Source: Vibrio owensii CAIM 1854 = LMG 25443 | GTDB lineage: Bacteria; Pseudomonadota; Gammaproteobacteria; Enterobacterales; Vibrionaceae | Length of the DNA: 64,000 nucleotides | Direction of reading: 5' to 3' | Assembly: GCF_000817815.1 (NCBI RefSeq) | Contig: NZ_JPRD01000049.1 | Coordinates: 121,817 to 185,816, forward strand | Shown: one piece after another, positions 18,042 through 26,036 of the stretch | How positions within the stretch are numbered: position 1 is the stretch's first letter | How the letters are laid out: each line of letters opens with the position of its first letter | Made by a program: the position numbers and the translations under genes | The notes under the pieces: model-generated | Told to the model about the DNA's origin: nothing | Database searches by the model: none | Seen by the model: only the letters and a program-made list of their open reading frames with translations

Positions 18042-18836
18042 ATGACTCAGTATCATTCAAAACCCGTCGCTCAGGATGGAAGGGTAGAATGGAGCCATGA
18101 AGAAGATGCCATTTGGCGCGACTTGGTAACAAGACAAATGAGCGTGATTCAAGACCGTGCATGCAACGCGTATCTGCATGGACTCAAGTTACTCGATTTA
18201 CCTCATGACCGCGTGCCACAACTGCCCGAAATTAATCGTGTTTTGATGGAAACAACGGGCTGGCAAGTGGAGCCAGTACCCGCGTTGATCGATTTTGATC
18301 GTTTCTTCAATTTGCTTGGCAATAAACGCTTCCCAGTCGCGACGTTTTTGAGAACGCGAGAAGAGTTTGATTACCTACAAGAGCCAGATTTCTTCCATGA
18401 GATTTTTGGTCATTGTGCCATGCTCACCAACCCTGATTTTGCCGCCTTTACCGAGCACTACGGACAGCTTGGACAAGCCGCGACACCAAAGCAGCGAGGG
18501 TACCTTGCGCGTCTATATTGGTTTACAGTCGAGTTCGGCTTGGTTCTAGAGGGTAACAAAACCAAGATCTACGGTGGCGGCATCCTTTCATCTCCGGGAG
18601 AAACCATCTATTCATTGGAAAGCGACATCGCGATTAGAGACGAGTTTGACCTGCAAACTGTGCTAAGAACCCCTTATCGCATCGACATCATGCAGCCGAA
18701 ATACTACGTGATTGAAGATTTGTCCCAGCTTTTCCAAATTAGCCAACTGAATTTATTGAAACAAGCCGATCTAGCGATTGAAGCCGGATTGCTTCCACCA
18801 CTTTTTGAACCAAAGGAACCTGCTCATGTTGAATGA
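18042..18836 (+). CDS. phhA: Phenylalanine 4-monooxygenase
   Basis: A 264-residue bacterial (monomer-type) phenylalanine hydroxylase. It converts phenylalanine to tyrosine using tetrahydropterin and O2 at a non-heme iron. The facial triad is visible: His119 and His124 in HEIFGH, and Glu164 in FTVEFG. It lacks the N-terminal ACT domain of animal enzymes, as expected. The start at 18042 has GGAG 7 bases upstream. The last codons overlap the phhB start by 11 bases, showing an operon that regenerates the pterin cofactor. TyrR-type boxes upstream suggest control by aromatic amino acids. Confidence 0.96.
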   Translation: MTQYHSKPVAQDGRVEWSHEEDAIWRDLVTRQMSVIQDRACNAYLHGLKLLDLPHDRVPQLPEINRVLMETTGWQVEPVPALIDFDRFFNLLGNKRFPVATFLRTREEFDYLQEPDFFHEIFGHCAMLTNPDFAAFTEHYGQLGQAATPKQRGYLARLYWFTVEFGLVLEGNKTKIYGGGILSSPGETIYSLESDIAIRDEFDLQTVLRTPYRIDIMQPKYYVIEDLSQLFQISQLNLLKQADLAIEAGLLPPLFEPKEPAHVE

Positions 18837-19164
18837 ACAAAAATGCGAAGCTTGTAGTATCGATGCCATTGCACTTAGTAAAGAGGAACAACAGTCTTTG
18901 CTGCTGCAATTGTCTGATTGGCAGATCATTGAGAGAGATGAGATTCCTCAACTTGAGAAGGTCTACAAGTTTAAGAACTTCAAACAAGCGTGGGCGTTTA
19001 GCAACAAGATTGCCGAGCTTGCAGAAGATGAATTCCATCACCCATCTATCTTGCTGGAGTGGGGCAAAGTGACCATCACGTGGTGGAGCCATTCTATTAA
19101 AGGTCTGCATAAGAACGACTTTATCTGTGCTTCGAAGTGCGACGCATTGGCTATTGAAGAATAG
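18826..19164 (+). CDS. phhB: Pterin-4-alpha-carbinolamine dehydratase
   Basis: A 112-residue PCD/DCoH protein that dehydrates the carbinolamine formed by PhhA. The family signature is visible as FNNK-like FSNKIAELAEDEFHHPSI, with the catalytic His pair (HH), and TWWSHSIKGLHKNDF. Two Cys-containing positions near the N terminus (CEACSID) and a Cys near the C terminus are of unknown role. The ATG at 18826 has AAGGA 8 bases upstream and overlaps the phhA stop, indicating translational coupling. An earlier start at 18778 would lie inside phhA and is unlikely. Confidence 0.95.
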   Translation: MLNEQKCEACSIDAIALSKEEQQSLLLQLSDWQIIERDEIPQLEKVYKFKNFKQAWAFSNKIAELAEDEFHHPSILLEWGKVTITWWSHSIKGLHKNDFICASKCDALAIEE

Positions 19165-19181
19165 AGCTGAGTGATTAAAGA

Positions 19182-19292
19182 GAGATTCCGGAATGACGTT
19201 ATAGTGTGAGGTTACTCGGAGCTGCAGGATGTTCTTTGTTAGGCTAGCTTTCGTCATTCTCGAGAGCGACGAAGGAGCGAGTCGGGAATCTC
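19182..19292. repeat. Imperfect inverted-repeat element (MITE-like intergenic repeat)
   Basis: The left end GAGATTCC-GGAATGACG (19182-19198) is echoed as its reverse complement by CGTCATTC (19252-19259) and GGAATCTC (19285-19292), with an insert CGAGAGCGACGAAGGAGCGA between the two parts of the right arm. The sequence resembles the GTCATTC...GGGAATC-type repeats scattered between genes in many proteobacteria. No coding capacity. Confidence 0.5.
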
Positions 19293-19324
19293 AATGCCAA
19301 ACAATGCTCACTCGTTATAAACAA

Positions 19325-19358
19325 AAAGCGCCCGGACTTAAGTTCGGGCGCTTTACTT
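19325..19358. terminator. Terminator between phhB and the choice-of-anchor I gene
   Basis: A nearly perfect 30-base palindrome (AAAGCGCCCGGACTTAAGTT followed by its complement) is followed by a T-rich tract. It probably serves both convergent genes. Confidence 0.82.
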
Positions 19359-19387
19359 TTTTATTTTGTTCTCTTGAAGAGTGGGTA

Positions 19388-21157
19388 TTAAAGCTCAATT
19401 CGAAACACAGATGTCGTACCTGATACTTCATTACCAACCGCGATAAAGTGTTGTCCGTTACGAGCAAAGTAGTTGATTGACTCTGGAGCCAAATCACCTG
19501 CTTTTGGATTGTAAGTGTCGTTCGTGCATTCGCCATCTTCCACCTCTGTACAAACTGGTTGGCTGTAATCACGACGGTTTACGTAATGCAGGAACTGCGC
19601 TTGTTTCGGGTCTGTGATGTCATAAATCATGATGCCACCTTGGCGCTCCAAACCGATGAACGCATAATGACGACCATTGATTTGTGCTACTTCAATCGCT
19701 TCTGGCTCAATGCCTTTGTCGTCGCTGCGGTCATCGCCACTGTCATTGCTATCGTTGGTGCTGTTGAAGTTCTTACTTTCATTCATTAATGCGATGGTCG
19801 CGAAATCGTCACCACTATCGAAAACCAACTCACCGTTTTCATCCCAAATAGAGAACGAACGCGCGCCAAAGGCTTGAACATTGTCCTGCGCAGAAAGCGT
19901 TTGTTCTGGCTTAATCACTTTTAGACGCGCGAGTTGCTTGTTGTCTTTTAGCGCCTCTGCCAGCGGGTGATCTGCTGCGACTTTCAGCTTCTTACCGCGC
20001 ACCTCATCAATATGGCTTAAACAGGTGCCTTGCTCAGAAGTATATTCATCTGTACCGAGGTAATCGTCTTCATCCCACTTAAAGCCTGCTTGGTCACATA
20101 GAGCTTGTGTTGTTTTGAAGCCATATTCACGACCGTCACCTTCGTTGGCAGAGAGGATGTAAGTTTTGCCACCTACCGAGTAGCTGTCGAGGGTATCTGG
20201 CATGTACAGACCAACCAGTTGAGGGTAGCTCTTAAAGTTGCCAATGATTTTGTCTTTGTTCGAAGCATCCAGTTTTGAGTCCGACCAAGATTTCTCGCCC
20301 AGATCCACAATCTTCTCTACCGATTTGCTTTCAGGGTTTACAATTGCCATCGCGTTGTTTTCTTGCAGCGCAACGTAGATTTTCCCGTTGTCAGCAAAGG
20401 TGAGGTATTCCGGTTCTAGATCTTGCGCCACTGTTGCATTTGGACCTGAGATTCGAACATCTGCAGGTAACTCAGACTTACGTGCACCATCAAACTCATT
20501 GAAACCAATCTGCGTGACTTCTACTTGTTTTACGCCTTGGCTCACGTCGATTAATGTGATGCTGCCTTCTGGATCGACACTGTAGTCACCATTTGGCTCA
20601 CCTTCGTTTGCTGTCGCAATGTATCTGCCATCTTTTGAGAAGCCAACCATGTCTGGCAATGCGCCAGTAGGGAAGGTGGTGATAAGCGACAAATCATCCG
20701 AGCGGTACAAGCCAACAATGCCATTCGCCTGCTTATTGCTGTTTTCAATCGCTACAGCGACTAAACCATTAAAGACTGCAATGCTGTTTGCCGCGCCAAT
20801 TTCAACGCCTGCCGCTTCGCCTGCGCTGTTGAGATCAATGAATGCAGTTTGCGTTGGTGCGCCGTTGTCATCCATAGAAAGCACATCGACACGTTTTGCT
20901 TGAGCGTTGACCACGTAAAGCTTGTCAGTACACGCATCATATTGAACGATTTCTGCTGCCGATGTATCGAATGGTGCGTCAGCGATAGACGTTCCCATAA
21001 AGGTCAAACCCTGGATGGATGTCTCTCCAGCAACAGGTGCTAGCGATGCTTTACATTGGGCTGCAAACGAAGAGAGAGAATCGTCAGGTTGAGATGAACA
21101 TGCGATGGCAAGTGAAGATAATGCCAATACGCCTATTGCCTTAAATGGGGTGGTCAT
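19388..21157 (-). CDS. Choice-of-anchor I domain lipoprotein (beta-propeller)
   Basis: A 589-residue exported protein. The N terminus is a lipoprotein signal with lipobox SLAIAC (lipidated Cys20). The body has propeller-type repeats such as ADAPFDTSAAEIVQYDACTDKLYVVNA, GFSKDGRYIATANEGEPNGDY and EPEYLTFADNGKIYVALQENNA, which are typical of the choice-of-anchor I family, often annotated as alkaline-phosphatase-like. It carries acidic, Asp/Ser-rich segments near residues 460-490 (NDSNDSGDDRSDD) that may bind calcium. Function is not established. It is monocistronic and divergent from the HopJ-family gene. Confidence 0.85.
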   Translation of the reverse strand: MTTPFKAIGVLALSSLAIACSSQPDDSLSSFAAQCKASLAPVAGETSIQGLTFMGTSIADAPFDTSAAEIVQYDACTDKLYVVNAQAKRVDVLSMDDNGAPTQTAFIDLNSAGEAAGVEIGAANSIAVFNGLVAVAIENSNKQANGIVGLYRSDDLSLITTFPTGALPDMVGFSKDGRYIATANEGEPNGDYSVDPEGSITLIDVSQGVKQVEVTQIGFNEFDGARKSELPADVRISGPNATVAQDLEPEYLTFADNGKIYVALQENNAMAIVNPESKSVEKIVDLGEKSWSDSKLDASNKDKIIGNFKSYPQLVGLYMPDTLDSYSVGGKTYILSANEGDGREYGFKTTQALCDQAGFKWDEDDYLGTDEYTSEQGTCLSHIDEVRGKKLKVAADHPLAEALKDNKQLARLKVIKPEQTLSAQDNVQAFGARSFSIWDENGELVFDSGDDFATIALMNESKNFNSTNDSNDSGDDRSDDKGIEPEAIEVAQINGRHYAFIGLERQGGIMIYDITDPKQAQFLHYVNRRDYSQPVCTEVEDGECTNDTYNPKAGDLAPESINYFARNGQHFIAVGNEVSGTTSVFRIEL

Positions 21158-21389
21158 GATATTTCCTTATTAAGCAGATACAATGTTGCTCAATGCACCT
21201 AAGTTAGATATCTATTCATTCACTACAACAGTGAGGAATATCGCATTGATTGATGTGTTATTAAATAAGGCTCTGAATATATTTATGATTTATGACTCTT
21301 ATATTGGCTTTTGATGAAACAAATGTGTCAGTTTTAATCTGAACGTATGTCGAACACCTAAGATGAAAAGACACTAGGAACTAGAAATA

Positions 21390-21734
21390 ATGGAACTTAA
21401 AGAATTTTTGGATGCGTTAGCGGCATCACCTGAGACAGTAGAATTTGAAACGACAATGGCAGCAATAGAGGCAAACTACGCGTTTACGCCAGCGGCTTTT
21501 GTGAATGGTGAAACGCAAAATAATGCCGGTGAGAACAACGGCTCGTGCAAGATCTTCGCGTTTGGTCAATTGAACAACCTAAGCAAAGAAGCAACGTTGG
21601 CGTGTTTTGGTCGCTTCTACCGTGAAGACGTATTAGCACATCCAGAGAACAACGACCATCAAAACATTCGTAACTTTATGGTGACAGGCTGGGATGGTGT
21701 GAAGTTCGAATCCCACGCGTTAGCGCAGAAATAG
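21390..21734 (+). CDS. HopJ-family protein (type III effector-like name, housekeeping context)
   Basis: A 114-residue protein with the HopJ family pattern: an N-terminal helix, then YAFTPAAFVNG, NNAGENNGSCKIFAFGQLNNLSKEATLACFG and HQNIRNFMVTGWDGVKF. The family was named from a Pseudomonas syringae effector, but members are widespread in marine gammaproteobacteria without any type III system nearby, as here, so an effector role is doubtful. AGGA lies about 10 bases before the ATG. Confidence 0.85.
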   Translation: MELKEFLDALAASPETVEFETTMAAIEANYAFTPAAFVNGETQNNAGENNGSCKIFAFGQLNNLSKEATLACFGRFYREDVLAHPENNDHQNIRNFMVTGWDGVKFESHALAQK

Positions 21735-21794
21735 TTCGCAGAACTCACCCTCATTTCAATGATAGCCAGTCCGTTATCCCCTATATTCGATAGG

Positions 21795-22103
21795 CTAGGC
21801 GACTGGCTTTTTCTCCAAACATTTACGACACAAACAAAGCTGCCCCGCATCTGGTTTTGGTAAATCTCTGGTCTCAATATCAAAGCACCAGCACGTCTCT
21901 TTCCCCGCAGCAATATCGCAGTGCGCGTTCGTGCCACACTCAGGACAAGAGTGGGTTGAATCATTTCCAACCAATTGCTTGATGATCGCGTCTCGTTGAG
22001 CATCAGACTTATCTTTCCACTGCACGATTTCTTCCATGGTTCGGTGACAGCCAGAACAGATTCCGCCGTTGTTTTTACAGGCTGCGCGGCAAGGTGACTT
22101 CAT
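21795..22103 (-). CDS. DUF1289 plus cysteine-rich CWC two-domain protein
   Basis: A 102-residue protein with two small Cys-rich modules. The first (residues 1-40) is DUF1289: MKSPCRAACKNNGGICSGC followed by HRTMEEIVQWKDKSD. The second (about 48-98) is a cysteine-rich CWC domain: SCPECG, then ETCWCFDI and LCLCRKCLEKK. Eleven or so cysteines suggest zinc or iron-sulfur binding. Both modules also exist as separate proteins in other bacteria, so this is a fusion. I chose the ATG at 22103, which begins the DUF1289 signature; an upstream extension looks non-coding. Confidence 0.8.
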   Translation of the reverse strand: MKSPCRAACKNNGGICSGCHRTMEEIVQWKDKSDAQRDAIIKQLVGNDSTHSCPECGTNAHCDIAAGKETCWCFDIETRDLPKPDAGQLCLCRKCLEKKPVA

Positions 22104-22262
22104 TATTCTTCTCGTTATGCTTTCCAATAAGCGGCGTACTTTAACATGAAATTGTGCAGCGGGAAGCTCAATACTTGATTCAACAAAATATCCATTGAGT
22201 GAATAAATACTGGTCAAATTTATATGGAATGATAAACTGTATATTCAATTGTTGGAGGCATC

Positions 22263-22943
22263 ATGTTTAAACTGTATTTTAAGTGCATCACCTTGTCTGT
22301 TTTTATCGTTCTTTTGGCTGGTTGTGCCAGAGGTCCACAAGTCGATGAGACGAAATTTACGTCGTATGAGGATTTTCGACCGGGTCCTGAAGGCAGAGTC
22401 GATCTAGTGTGGGCAAGAGATGACATTAAAGATGCGCAAACATTAAAAGCCGTTCTAGATAAATACGACAGCGTACTGGTGGATCGTGTTTTTGTGGTGG
22501 TGAAAGATGCTGAGTTGGATGATGAGAGCATTAATGAGTTGTCTGACTACATGGTGATGAGGCTCAAAGAGAAGATCTCGACCAATAAACGCATTGTGGA
22601 TGAGCCAAGTGACTCAACACTTCGTTTGAGTATCGCGATCAGTAATGTGGAAACGCCCAATCCGATCTTAGCGGTAACAAGCTCTGTACTGCCTTTTGGT
22701 ATTGGTGTTTCTACAATATCCAAGCTAACAACGGGCGAGCACACCAATGTGGGAGAGGCGACCATTGAATTACTGGTAAGCGACTCTAAAATGGCGGAAC
22801 CTATCTTTGCGGTGATAGACCGACATGTTGGCGATAAAGATTTGGATAACATTGTTGACGGGTTAAGTGGAGCGAAAGACGCAATCGACTGGTGGGTTAA
22901 TCGATTATTTGTTACTTTCGACAACCAAGTTACCCAAATCTAG
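22263..22943 (+). CDS. Lipoprotein, DUF3313-like
   Basis: A 226-residue predicted outer-membrane or periplasmic lipoprotein. The signal peptide ends in lipobox LLAGC (Cys21). The mature part starts RGPQVDETKFTSYEDFRPGPEGR and contains VDRVFVVVKDAELDDESINELSDYM, similar to DUF3313 lipoproteins of unknown function; the assignment is tentative. TGGAGG lies 5 bases before the ATG. It is followed 18 bases later by the DUF3820 gene, so the two may be cotranscribed. Confidence 0.75.
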   Translation: MFKLYFKCITLSVFIVLLAGCARGPQVDETKFTSYEDFRPGPEGRVDLVWARDDIKDAQTLKAVLDKYDSVLVDRVFVVVKDAELDDESINELSDYMVMRLKEKISTNKRIVDEPSDSTLRLSIAISNVETPNPILAVTSSVLPFGIGVSTISKLTTGEHTNVGEATIELLVSDSKMAEPIFAVIDRHVGDKDLDNIVDGLSGAKDAIDWWVNRLFVTFDNQVTQI

Positions 22944-22961
22944 GTCGTTAGACAAAACGCC

Positions 22962-23177
22962 ATGTTAGAAAAAGAAAATTTAATCAAACTCGCTCGAATG
23001 CAAATGCCGTTTGGCAAATACGCAGGGCGAGTACTGATTGATCTTCCAGAAGAATACCTACTCTGGTTTGATAAAAAAGGCTTTCCTGAAGGGGAGCTAG
23101 GTGAACTGCTAAAACTCTGCCTAGCACTTAAAATTGAAGGCTTAGATAGTGTTGTTAAGCCTTTAAAGCGCATGTAA
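22962..23177 (+). CDS. DUF3820 family protein
   Basis: A 71-residue protein with the DUF3820 core: MPFGKYAGRVLIDLPEEYLL followed by WFDKKGFPEGELGELL. The family is described as quorum-sensing-regulated or exonuclease-X-like in name only; its function is unknown. It lies 18 bases downstream of the lipoprotein gene. The ribosome site is weak, consistent with coupling to the gene before it. Confidence 0.85.
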   Translation: MLEKENLIKLARMQMPFGKYAGRVLIDLPEEYLLWFDKKGFPEGELGELLKLCLALKIEGLDSVVKPLKRM

Positions 23178-23218
23178 CCTGCCACAGAAACTCCCTATTT
23201 TTGATTTAAAGAATTACC

Positions 23219-23461
23219 ATGAATTTTGATATTAATGCACTGAAACACCACCAACTGGTCGAAGATGGTCAACTAGAAGGGTGCTACCTTCATCAACCTG
23301 CAAAGGGCAGTCAGCAAGATGACAAAGCGGTTTTAGCAGAACGCCAAGCGCTGGAAAAGATGGGGTACAAGGTGATACAGGTTCAAGCTAAAGGCGGGAC
23401 CACAACGTTTGCTGAAGCGATGCAGGAGTTTGCAAAGAAGACTGGTCACCAGCCTCAATAA
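23219..23461 (+). CDS. Conserved hypothetical protein, 80 aa
   Basis: A small soluble protein with no signal peptide or membrane segment. It contains DDKAVLAERQALEKMGYKVI, probably a helix followed by a strand, and a Gln-rich tail. It lies 41 bases after the DUF3820 gene in the same direction and before a strong terminator, so 22263-23461 may form one unit. The family is not recognised. Confidence 0.6.
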   Translation: MNFDINALKHHQLVEDGQLEGCYLHQPAKGSQQDDKAVLAERQALEKMGYKVIQVQAKGGTTTFAEAMQEFAKKTGHQPQ

Positions 23462-23522
23462 TAAGCGGATTCAACCGATTCAACTGCCTTCAACCTTTCT
23501 CGTAATACCCTCAGTTTCATAC

Positions 23523-23555
23523 AAAAGAGTCAGACTAGCAGGCTGACTCTTTTTT
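23523..23555 (+). terminator. Terminator after the 22.3-23.5 kb gene group
   Basis: AAAAGAGTCAG pairs with CTGACTCTTTT around a 9-nt loop and is followed by more T residues. Confidence 0.88.
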
Positions 23556-23622
23556 ACCCCTCGATTGCAAGTAATACTGCTCGCCAGTTAACCGCAGCAT
23601 TGCCCTTCTCATGGAATAATTT

Positions 23623-23961
23623 TCAGTTCATTCGGGTTATAAACGTCTGCTCATCATCCACAAAAGCAACAAATCCGCCGTGATAGATAAACACTCGCCC
23701 GCGTCCCTCGACTAAGCATGCTAGCTGTGGGTTTAAATCTTCTTCGTTAGCTTGGCTTTCAAACGTGCCGGTATCCGTGATTACACCGTCGAGTGCAGGC
23801 AAATATCCATAAGTCCGTTTGGCTTGATCAATCAGGCTCAATTCACTGTCGATAGAGAAGCAAGAGGGGATCGCACCAGCGTCTTCGATGAATATAGGTT
23901 TCAGTTCTTCAAAGGCTGTAATCACCAGCCAGTCGATGCCGTTAACATGATGGATAAACAT
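23623..23961 (-). CDS. Conserved hypothetical protein, 112 aa
   Basis: Begins MFIHHVNGIDWLVITAFEEL and contains alternating strands and helices (RVFIYHGGFVAFVDDEQ near the C terminus). It has no signal peptide. I chose the ATG at 23961; a longer frame starts at 24066, but the extra 35 residues are low in hydrophobic pattern and overlap a GATAAT-like -10 element, so they are probably upstream DNA. Function unknown. Confidence 0.6.
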   Translation of the reverse strand: MFIHHVNGIDWLVITAFEELKPIFIEDAGAIPSCFSIDSELSLIDQAKRTYGYLPALDGVITDTGTFESQANEEDLNPQLACLVEGRGRVFIYHGGFVAFVDDEQTFITRMN

Positions 23962-24136
23962 AGAGTTGCTCGATAATTTTGATGCGGGGATTCTATCATT
24001 ATCAGTTGCAGAGCGTCGGAGAAATTTAGTTGTTAAAGGCGATAATTCTGCGCCATTTACTGACATTTAGCCAGCCAACTGTAGATACGCTTGCGTCCGA
24101 CAGTAAGTTGCAACAACAAGTAGATAGATGCCTCTA

Positions 24137-24249
24137 AAAAAGCCCCGTTTAGTCCAAGGCTGTCAAGCGGGCTAAACGGGGCAAACAGAGCAACTAGGAT
24201 AACTGCTCTGCGATGGTGTCCGGAAACGAAAATTAGCATCGCTTCCGAG
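24137..24249 (-). ncRNA. Candidate small RNA with own promoter and terminator
   Basis: On the minus strand a TAGAAT -10 (24254-24259) with CTGACA about 19 bases further upstream precedes three consecutive hairpins: GGAAGCGA/TCGTTTCC (24239-24246 with 24222-24229), CAGAGCA/TGCTCTG (24204-24210 with 24186-24192), and an 11-bp GC-rich stem GCCCCGTTTAG/CTAAACGGGGC (24142-24152 with 24172-24182) that runs into six T residues. No credible reading frame fits. It lies in a 511-base gap between minus-strand genes and is separated from the upstream gene by that gene's own terminator, so the strong terminator here needs its own transcript. Confidence 0.6.
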
Positions 24250-24397
24250 ATAAATTCTAGGAGTTTCTAGTCCGGTTTTGTCAGCAAAATGTCACGACTC
24301 GATACCATGCTGACAAGCTTATTTTTTATTTTTGAACAATAGCTTATAAAGCAGGCGAGCGTTGTAGGAATGCGCTTAATACACTTACAAATGGCAT

Positions 24398-24428
24398 AAA
24401 AAAAGCTCGCTACTTGAGCGAGCTTTTT
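24398..24428 (-). terminator. Terminator of the 82-residue protein gene
   Basis: AAAAGCTCGCT pairs with AGCGAGCTTTT around a 5-nt loop. A/T runs on both sides make it usable in both directions; it lies 45 bases past the stop at 24473. Confidence 0.88.
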
Positions 24429-24472
24429 AACTAAAAATGTCAACCCATATCAGGACAGGTCAGAAACGCGAA

Positions 24473-24721
24473 TTAATGTTTGCGTTGTGGGCCGTTACGA
24501 ACGATGTCTTTACCGTTGTCGTAAACGTGCTGAGAAACCCAGCGACCCATGATGAGTTGGTGTTGGTCACCTAATACAGCGACGAAAGGGCGGCCATCGG
24601 TGTTGGTTGTAGCCAATGCGACACCTGTTACGCCTTCAAGACCTAGTGCGCCACTTTCAATTAGGTGTAGGAAAGCTTCTAGCTCTTCCAATGTTTCGAT
24701 TACGTGATTATCAATGTTCAT
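24473..24721 (-). CDS. Conserved hypothetical protein, 82 aa
   Basis: A small cytoplasmic protein: a short helix (NHVIETLEELEAFLHLIESG), then strands (VALATTNTDGRPFVAVLGD, HQLIMGRWVSQHV). No recognised domain. A start at 24721 is preferred over an in-frame TTG at 24754 because that extension repeats MNIDN-like residues and has no ribosome site. It is divergent from pcp. Confidence 0.65.
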   Translation of the reverse strand: MNIDNHVIETLEELEAFLHLIESGALGLEGVTGVALATTNTDGRPFVAVLGDQHQLIMGRWVSQHVYDNGKDIVRNGPQRKH

Positions 24722-24893
24722 CGTCTTCAATCTCTTCGAATTGTCGATATTCAATGGTCGCGTACTCTACCTAAGTTGCTTGCAGAAACCAAGGAAGGAT
24801 TTGCATACAATAATGCTTGGCGTTGTCACGCTAAATTGTTGTAAATTCGAATTCCAATCATACGTCGAACAAAAATTACAAAGAGTCACATTG

Positions 24894-25532
24894 ATGAAGA
24901 AAGTGTTAATCACCGGTTTTGAGCCATTTGGTGGCGAGTCAGTTAACCCTGCATTAGAAGCGGTAAAACGATTAGAAGGCAAAAAGCTCAACGGTGGTGA
25001 AGTGGTGATTTGCCAAGTGCCAGTAACCCGTTATGAATCCATTGACACCGTGGTTAAGGCTATCGAGCAATACCAACCAGACATTGTCATCACAGTAGGG
25101 CAAGCCGCGGGACGAGCTGCGATTACACCAGAACGTGTGGCAATCAATGTAGACGACTTCCGTATTCCTGATAATGGCGGTCATCAACCAATCGATGAGC
25201 CAGTGGTTCAAGATGGTCCAGACGCTTACTTTACAACGCTACCCATCAAGGCGATGGCAAACGCTTTACAGAACGCGAGCATTCCATGCCAAGTATCAAA
25301 TACGGCAGGGACGTTTGTGTGCAATCACCTGTTTTATGGTATCCAGCATTACTTGCGTGATAAATCGGTACGTCATGGTTTTGTGCATATTCCTCTTTTG
25401 CCAGAACAAGATGCTTCAGGCAACCAGCCAACCATGTCGTTAGATGTCATCGTCGAAGGGTTAGCGCTATTAGCTCAAGCTGCGATTGATAACGAATCTG
25501 ACATCACCGTCACCGCTGGCCAAATTTGTTGA
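24894..25532 (+). CDS. pcp: Pyrrolidone-carboxylate peptidase
   Basis: A 212-residue C15 cysteine peptidase that removes N-terminal pyroglutamate from peptides in the cytoplasm. Visible elements: N-terminal GFEPFGGESVNPALEAV, the catalytic Glu region RAAITPERVAINVDDFRIPDN, the active-site Cys in NTAGTFVCNHLFYG, and the His in GFVHIPLLPEQ. Length matches the family. The ATG at 24894 has AAGAG upstream; in-frame ATGs before it lack the family sequence. A terminator follows at 25563. Confidence 0.95.
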   Translation: MKKVLITGFEPFGGESVNPALEAVKRLEGKKLNGGEVVICQVPVTRYESIDTVVKAIEQYQPDIVITVGQAAGRAAITPERVAINVDDFRIPDNGGHQPIDEPVVQDGPDAYFTTLPIKAMANALQNASIPCQVSNTAGTFVCNHLFYGIQHYLRDKSVRHGFVHIPLLPEQDASGNQPTMSLDVIVEGLALLAQAAIDNESDITVTAGQIC

Positions 25533-25562
25533 TACACAAGCAAAATTCAAATCCTTAGATGA

Positions 25563-25592
25563 GCACCGAGCACCATCAAGCTCGGTGTTTTT
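25563..25592 (+). terminator. Terminator after pcp
   Basis: CACCGAGC (25564-25571) pairs with GCTCGGTG (25580-25587) and is followed by five T residues. Confidence 0.85.
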
Positions 25593-25708
25593 GTATCTGT
25601 TAAGTCGCTCAAATTTTGTGTGTTATGAAAGGAGTAGCATCGAGCTATAAAGTGAAAAGTCACATGTATTCACTTGGAACTCTCGTTCAATAAAAAAGGC
25701 GAACTATC

Positions 25709-25972
25709 ATGAAAAGCAATAGAAGTAAGATCATTGCCCTTTCCTCTGCGGTTGTTTTTGCTTTGGCTATTGCCGCTCTAAAATTCGAAAACACCCTCGG
25801 ACTACTTCCTATCCTCGTTGCGATTGTCGCATTCTTTACCTGCGTGATTCATACCAGCATGCACCTCTCTGGTGTTAAAAATGCGGATGCATTTGGTTAT
25901 TACCAACAATCACAACAAACCAAAGCGAAAGCACTGCATAAAGGCTTAGACCCTCGCGATAAAAAGCGTTGA
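25709..25972 (+). CDS. Small inner-membrane protein, 87 aa
   Basis: Two predicted membrane helices (about residues 8-25 and 30-50) are followed by a basic cytoplasmic tail ending PRDKKR. The N terminus is MKSNRSK, positive-inside. No domain is recognised. It stands alone between pcp and the YeiR-type GTPase gene, both in the same direction. Confidence 0.65.
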   Translation: MKSNRSKIIALSSAVVFALAIAALKFENTLGLLPILVAIVAFFTCVIHTSMHLSGVKNADAFGYYQQSQQTKAKALHKGLDPRDKKR

Positions 25973-26036
25973 AGCATGTCACATTCTCCGTATACTTTGG
26001 CAAAGCATTTAAAGCACAAGCTTGTCGGAGAAAAGC

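Noticed and set aside
21390..21734. Genuine type III effector
   Set aside because: The family name suggests it, but there is no secretion system, chaperone or unusual base composition here.
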